Shown here piece by piece: positions 60,644-64,000 of a stretch of DNA of 64,000 bases; position 1 is the stretch's first letter; every line of letters starts with the position of its first letter. The stretch is from Streptomyces flaveus (GTDB lineage Bacteria > Actinomycetota > Actinomycetes > Streptomycetales > Streptomycetaceae). Position numbers and translations under genes: made by a program. Below the pieces are notes generated by a model. It was not told where the DNA came from, made no database searches, and saw only the letters and a list, made by a program, of their open reading frames with translations. The stretch covers positions 145,098 through 209,097 of the forward strand of contig NZ_BMPQ01000003.1 of assembly GCF_014647675.1 (NCBI RefSeq). The letters run 5' to 3'.

Positions 60644-61918
60644 ATGCGGCGTGGCATAGCGGCCACCGCGCTGGCGGCGTCCCTCGCCCTCACGGCGACG
60701 GCCTGCGGCGGCAGTGACAGCGGCAGCGACGAGTCGGACGGCCCTGTCACCATCACCTGGTGGGACACCTCCAACGCCACCAATGAGGCACCCACGTACC
60801 AGGCCCTGGTCAAGGAGTTCGAGAAGGCCAACCCTGACATCAAGGTCGACTACGTCAACGTGCCCTTCGACCAGGCGCAGAACAAGTTCGACACCGCCGC
60901 CGGAGCCAAGGGCGCCCCGGACGTCCTGCGCTCCGAGGTCGGCTGGACCCCCGCCTTCGCCAAGAAGGGCTTCTTCCTGCCGCTGGACGGCACCGAGGCC
61001 CTCGCGGACCAGGACAAGTTCCAGTCCAGCCTGATCGAGCAGGCCAAGTACGACGGCAAGACGTACGGCGTCCCCCTGGTCACCGACACGCTCGCGCTGG
61101 TCTACAACAAGGACCTCTTCAAGCAGGCCGGCATCAGCAAGCCGCCCGCCACCTGGGACGACCTGAAGAAGGCCGCCGCCACCATCAAGGACAAGACCGG
61201 CGTCGACGGCTACTGGGGCTCCACCCAGGCCTACTACGCGCAGTCCTTCCTCTACGGCGAGGGCGCCGACACGGTCGACGCCGACGCCAAGAAGATCACC
61301 GTGAAGTCGCCCGCCGCGGTCAAGGGCTACGAGACCTGGGAGAGCCTCTTCGACGGCAAGGGCCTGCACAAGGCCGACACCACCGCCGACGCGTACGCCC
61401 ATATCCAGGAGGCGTTCGTCAGCGGCAAGGTCGCCTCGATCGTCCAGGGCCCCTGGGAGATCACGAACTTCTACAAGGGCTCGGCCTTCAAGGACAAGGC
61501 CAACCTCGGCATCGCCACCGTCCCGGCCGGCTCCACCGGCAAGGCGGGCGCCCCGACCGGCGGCCACAACCTCTCCGTGTACGCCGGCTCGGACAAGGCG
61601 CACCAGGAGGCCTCGCTGAAGTTCCTGAAGTTCATGACCTCCGCGAAGTCCCAGGAGACGATCGCCCTCAAGAACTCCACGCTGCCGACCCGCGACGACG
61701 CCTACACCGCCGAGGTCAAGGCCGACCCGGGCATCGCCGGCTACCAGGCCGTGCTCCCCGCCGCCCAGCCGCGCCCGGCGCTGCCCGAGTACAGCTCGCT
61801 GTGGACTCCGCTCGACACCGAGCTCAACGAGGTCGCCGGCGGCAAGAAGTCCCTCGACGAGGGCCTGAGCAGCGCTCAGACCGCGATCGAGAAGCTGGTC
61901 CCGGACTTCAGCAAGTGA
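60644..61918 (+). CDS. malE: Maltose/maltodextrin-binding lipoprotein MalE
   Basis: A 424-residue solute-binding lipoprotein of family 1. The signal peptide ends in a lipobox (TATACGG). The mature part begins VTITWWDTSNATNEAPTYQALVKEFEKANPDIKVDYVNV, the typical first lobe, and has the hinge KFLKFMTSAKSQETIALKN. It captures maltose and maltodextrins outside the membrane and gives them to MalFG. RBS aaggag before ATG 60644. Confidence 0.92.
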   Translation: MRRGIAATALAASLALTATACGGSDSGSDESDGPVTITWWDTSNATNEAPTYQALVKEFEKANPDIKVDYVNVPFDQAQNKFDTAAGAKGAPDVLRSEVGWTPAFAKKGFFLPLDGTEALADQDKFQSSLIEQAKYDGKTYGVPLVTDTLALVYNKDLFKQAGISKPPATWDDLKKAAATIKDKTGVDGYWGSTQAYYAQSFLYGEGADTVDADAKKITVKSPAAVKGYETWESLFDGKGLHKADTTADAYAHIQEAFVSGKVASIVQGPWEITNFYKGSAFKDKANLGIATVPAGSTGKAGAPTGGHNLSVYAGSDKAHQEASLKFLKFMTSAKSQETIALKNSTLPTRDDAYTAEVKADPGIAGYQAVLPAAQPRPALPEYSSLWTPLDTELNEVAGGKKSLDEGLSSAQTAIEKLVPDFSK

Positions 61919-62015
61919 CTCCGCGTGGCCGTCGGGTCCTCCTGATCTCGGGGGAGGGACCCGGCGGCCACCGGCCTGCGTGCCCTGCCCCTGATCTCCC
62001 AAAGGTGTCGAAACC

Positions 62016-63020
62016 ATGACAGTCGCCATCGACCGCGCGACCGGCAAGCGCCGCGGTGAGCGAGCGCCGCGCCCCGGGCCACTGAGGCGCCTCAGGCACA
62101 GCTTCCAGAAGTACTGGTACGCGTACGCCATGATCACGCCCGTGGTCATCGTGCTCGGCGTCCTCGTGCTCTACCCCCTGGGGTACGGCCTCTACCTGTC
62201 GCTCACCGACGCCACCAGCGACAACACGGCCCGCACGATCGGCGTCAACGAGATCGAGGCGACGTACAAGTTCATCGGCCTCGACAACTACGCCGACCTC
62301 CTGTGGGGCGAGACCGCGTACGACCGCTTCTGGTCGCACTTCGTCTGGACGATCGTCTGGACGGCCGCCTGCGTCGCCCTGCACTACTCCATCGGCCTCG
62401 GCCTCGCGCTGCTCCTCAACCAGAAGATGCGCGGACGGACGCTCTACCGGCTCATCCTGGTCCTGCCGTGGGCCGTGCCCACCTTCGTCACCGTCTTCGG
62501 CTGGCGCTTCATGCTCGCCGACAGCGGCGTCATCAACTCGGCCCTCGACGCGCTCCACCTACCGACGCCGCTGTGGCTGGAGGACACCTTCTGGCAGCGG
62601 TTCGCCGCGATCATGGTCAACACCTGGTGCGGGGTGCCGTTCATGATGGTCTCGCTGCTCGGCGGACTGCAGTCGATCGACTCGTCGTTGTACGAGGCCG
62701 CCGAGATGGACGGCGCGAGCGCCTGGCAGCGGTTCCGGTACGTCACCCTGCCGGGCCTGCGGTCCGTCAGCTCCACCGTCGTACTCCTCGGCGTCATCTG
62801 GACCTTCAACCAGTTCGCCATCATCTTCCTGCTGTTCGGCAACACCGCCCCGGACGTCGACATCCTCGTGACCTGGGCGTACCACCTGGGCTTCGGCCAG
62901 CAACCGCGCGACTACGCGCAGTCGGCGGCGTACGGCATCCTGCTCCTCTCCATCCTGATCGTCTTCACCTCCGGCTACCGCCGCTGGCTGAACCGCAACG
63001 ATCCGCAGCTCGCGATCTGA
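62016..63020 (+). CDS. malF: Maltose ABC transporter permease MalF
   Basis: A 334-residue permease with six helices; the ATPase-coupling EAA loop is EAAEMDGASAWQRFRYVTLPGL. The large periplasmic P2 loop of enteric MalF is absent, as normal in Gram-positive bacteria. The start ATG 62016 is 97 nt after malE. No ATPase gene follows in the window; Streptomyces sugar importers share the remote ATPase MsiK. Confidence 0.92.
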   Translation: MTVAIDRATGKRRGERAPRPGPLRRLRHSFQKYWYAYAMITPVVIVLGVLVLYPLGYGLYLSLTDATSDNTARTIGVNEIEATYKFIGLDNYADLLWGETAYDRFWSHFVWTIVWTAACVALHYSIGLGLALLLNQKMRGRTLYRLILVLPWAVPTFVTVFGWRFMLADSGVINSALDALHLPTPLWLEDTFWQRFAAIMVNTWCGVPFMMVSLLGGLQSIDSSLYEAAEMDGASAWQRFRYVTLPGLRSVSSTVVLLGVIWTFNQFAIIFLLFGNTAPDVDILVTWAYHLGFGQQPRDYAQSAAYGILLLSILIVFTSGYRRWLNRNDPQLAI

Positions 63021-63033
63021 GGCAGGAGTCCCC

Positions 63034-63954
63034 ATGAGCACCTCGATGAGCACCTCGACCCTTCCGACCACCTCCGCTGCGGATCAGACCCCGGACGCGG
63101 TTCGGCCGCGCAAGGCCCGCCGCCGCGGCGAGCGTGGCCCCGGCGCCTCCCTCGCCGCGCACGGCATCCTGATCGTCGCGAGCCTGATCGCGCTCTTCCC
63201 GATCGCCTGGCTGTTCTTCCTGTCCCTCGGCCCGGACAAGGACGACTACCTTCACCCCGGGCGCATCTTCGGGAAGATGACCTTCGACAACTACCTCTTC
63301 GTGCTCCAGGAGACTAAGTTCTTCGACTGGCTGACGAGCACGCTCGTCGTCTCACTCGGTACGACACTCATCGGCGTGCTGGTCGCCGCGACGACCGGTT
63401 ACGCGGTCTCGCGGATGCGCTTCCCGGGCTACAGGAAGTTCATGTGGGTGCTGCTGGTCACCCAGATGTTCCCGATCGCCGTACTGATCGTGCCCATGTA
63501 CCAGATTCTGTCGGAACTCCAGCTGATCGACAGTTACCTTGGCCTGGTCCTCGTCTACTGCTCGACGGCCGTGCCGTACTGCGCCTGGCTGCTCAAGGGC
63601 TACTTCGACACGATCCCGTTCGAGATCGACGAGGCGGGACGCGTCGACGGGCTGAACCCCTTCGGCACGTTCGCGCGGCTGATCCTGCCGCTGGCCAAAC
63701 CGGGCCTGGCGGTCGCCGCGTTCTACAGCTTCATCACCGCGTTCGGAGAGGTCGCCTTCGCCTCGACGTTCATGCTGTCCGACACGAAGTACACCTTCGC
63801 CGTCGGTCTGCAGAGCTTCATCAGCGAGCATGACGCACAGCGGCACTACATGGCCGCGACGGCCGTGCTGATCGCCGTGCCGGTCTCCGCGTTCTTCTAC
63901 CTTGTGCAGAAGAACCTGGTGACGGGCCTCACCGCGGGCGGCACGAAGGGCTGA
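63034..63954 (+). CDS. malG: Maltose ABC transporter permease MalG
   Basis: A 306-residue permease with six helices; the EAA loop is EIDEAGRVDGLNPFGTFARLILPLAKPG. The N-terminal ~40 residues are polar (STSMSTSTLPTTSA). The RBS caggag precedes ATG 63034, 13 nt after malF, so the two are coupled. Confidence 0.92.
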   Translation: MSTSMSTSTLPTTSAADQTPDAVRPRKARRRGERGPGASLAAHGILIVASLIALFPIAWLFFLSLGPDKDDYLHPGRIFGKMTFDNYLFVLQETKFFDWLTSTLVVSLGTTLIGVLVAATTGYAVSRMRFPGYRKFMWVLLVTQMFPIAVLIVPMYQILSELQLIDSYLGLVLVYCSTAVPYCAWLLKGYFDTIPFEIDEAGRVDGLNPFGTFARLILPLAKPGLAVAAFYSFITAFGEVAFASTFMLSDTKYTFAVGLQSFISEHDAQRHYMAATAVLIAVPVSAFFYLVQKNLVTGLTAGGTKG

Positions 63955-63973
63955 CCGTCCCTGCCGTACGGCT

Positions 63974-63994
63974 CCCGCGCGCACACCGCGCGGG
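63974..63994 (+). terminator. Hairpin after malG
   Basis: Arms cccgcgcg and cgcgcggg with loop cacac, 19 bp after the malG stop. It may end the malEFG transcript. Confidence 0.65.
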
Positions 63995-64000
63995 TGGGGG

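Overview
The window is chromosomal DNA of a Streptomyces or very close actinomycete. GC is very high, codons end almost always in G or C, and GTG starts and ATGA-type overlaps are common. Two genes carry the rare TTA leucine codon. Diagnostic actinobacterial families are present: DUF6243, an AfsR-type regulator, F420-dependent NpdG, HtaA, MalREFG, GlnE and GlnA2. The block glnA2 - glnE - malR - malEFG (47.8-64 kb) has an order I recall from the Streptomyces core chromosome. I see no rRNA, tRNA, CRISPR array or prophage.

Layout. 0-4.3 kb: a NarL-type two-component pair, an SDR dehydrogenase and a Tat-exported PhoD phosphatase. 4.3-13.1 kb: a Gfo/Idh/MocA oxidoreductase, a Bcr/CflA efflux pump, a translationally coupled serine hydrolase, then small housekeeping-like genes (Rsm22, GNAT, DUF6243, TetR, prim-pol). 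This part contains an unusual 19-bp phased repeat in three places, two of them inside genes. 13.2-25.4 kb is an iron and heme acquisition island: efeO-efeB-efeU, hmuT-hmuU-hmuV, two HtaA heme-binding surface proteins and a heme oxygenase. Three iron-box-like operators tie these units together. 25.5-35.2 kb: map, a DrrAB-type exporter, a 1102-residue AfsR-family regulator with a TTA codon, an M50 protease, npdG and a sialidase. 35.4-38 kb: an IS630-family element next to a MerR/DUF6194 pair, with a third copy of the terminal repeat beyond the pair. 38.4-47.5 kb: panB, a TetR-controlled DHA2 exporter, a membrane endonuclease/phosphatase-like protein, another MFS pump, NAD synthetase and a DUF305/DUF3105 pair. 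47.8-54.1 kb: glnA2, a YunG-like protein, VOC and PNPOx-like proteins, and glnE. 54.1-59.1 kb: a TetR/MpaB-family/DHA2 unit and a PAP2 phosphatase. 59.2-64 kb: malR divergent from malEFG.

How the genes work together. Surface HtaA proteins (one with a sortase signal) probably pass heme to the HmuTUV importer. HemO would release the iron, while EfeUOB imports free iron and handles heme as a peroxidase. The shared operators predict joint induction under iron starvation. Efflux pumps are paired with local repressors (TetR at 41.1 and 54.1 kb) and have palindromic operators upstream. MalR would repress malEFG through two GCAAG/CTTGC operators. Convergent gene pairs are separated by strong hairpins, and at three such sites the hairpin is part of a dispersed intergenic repeat present six times in the window.
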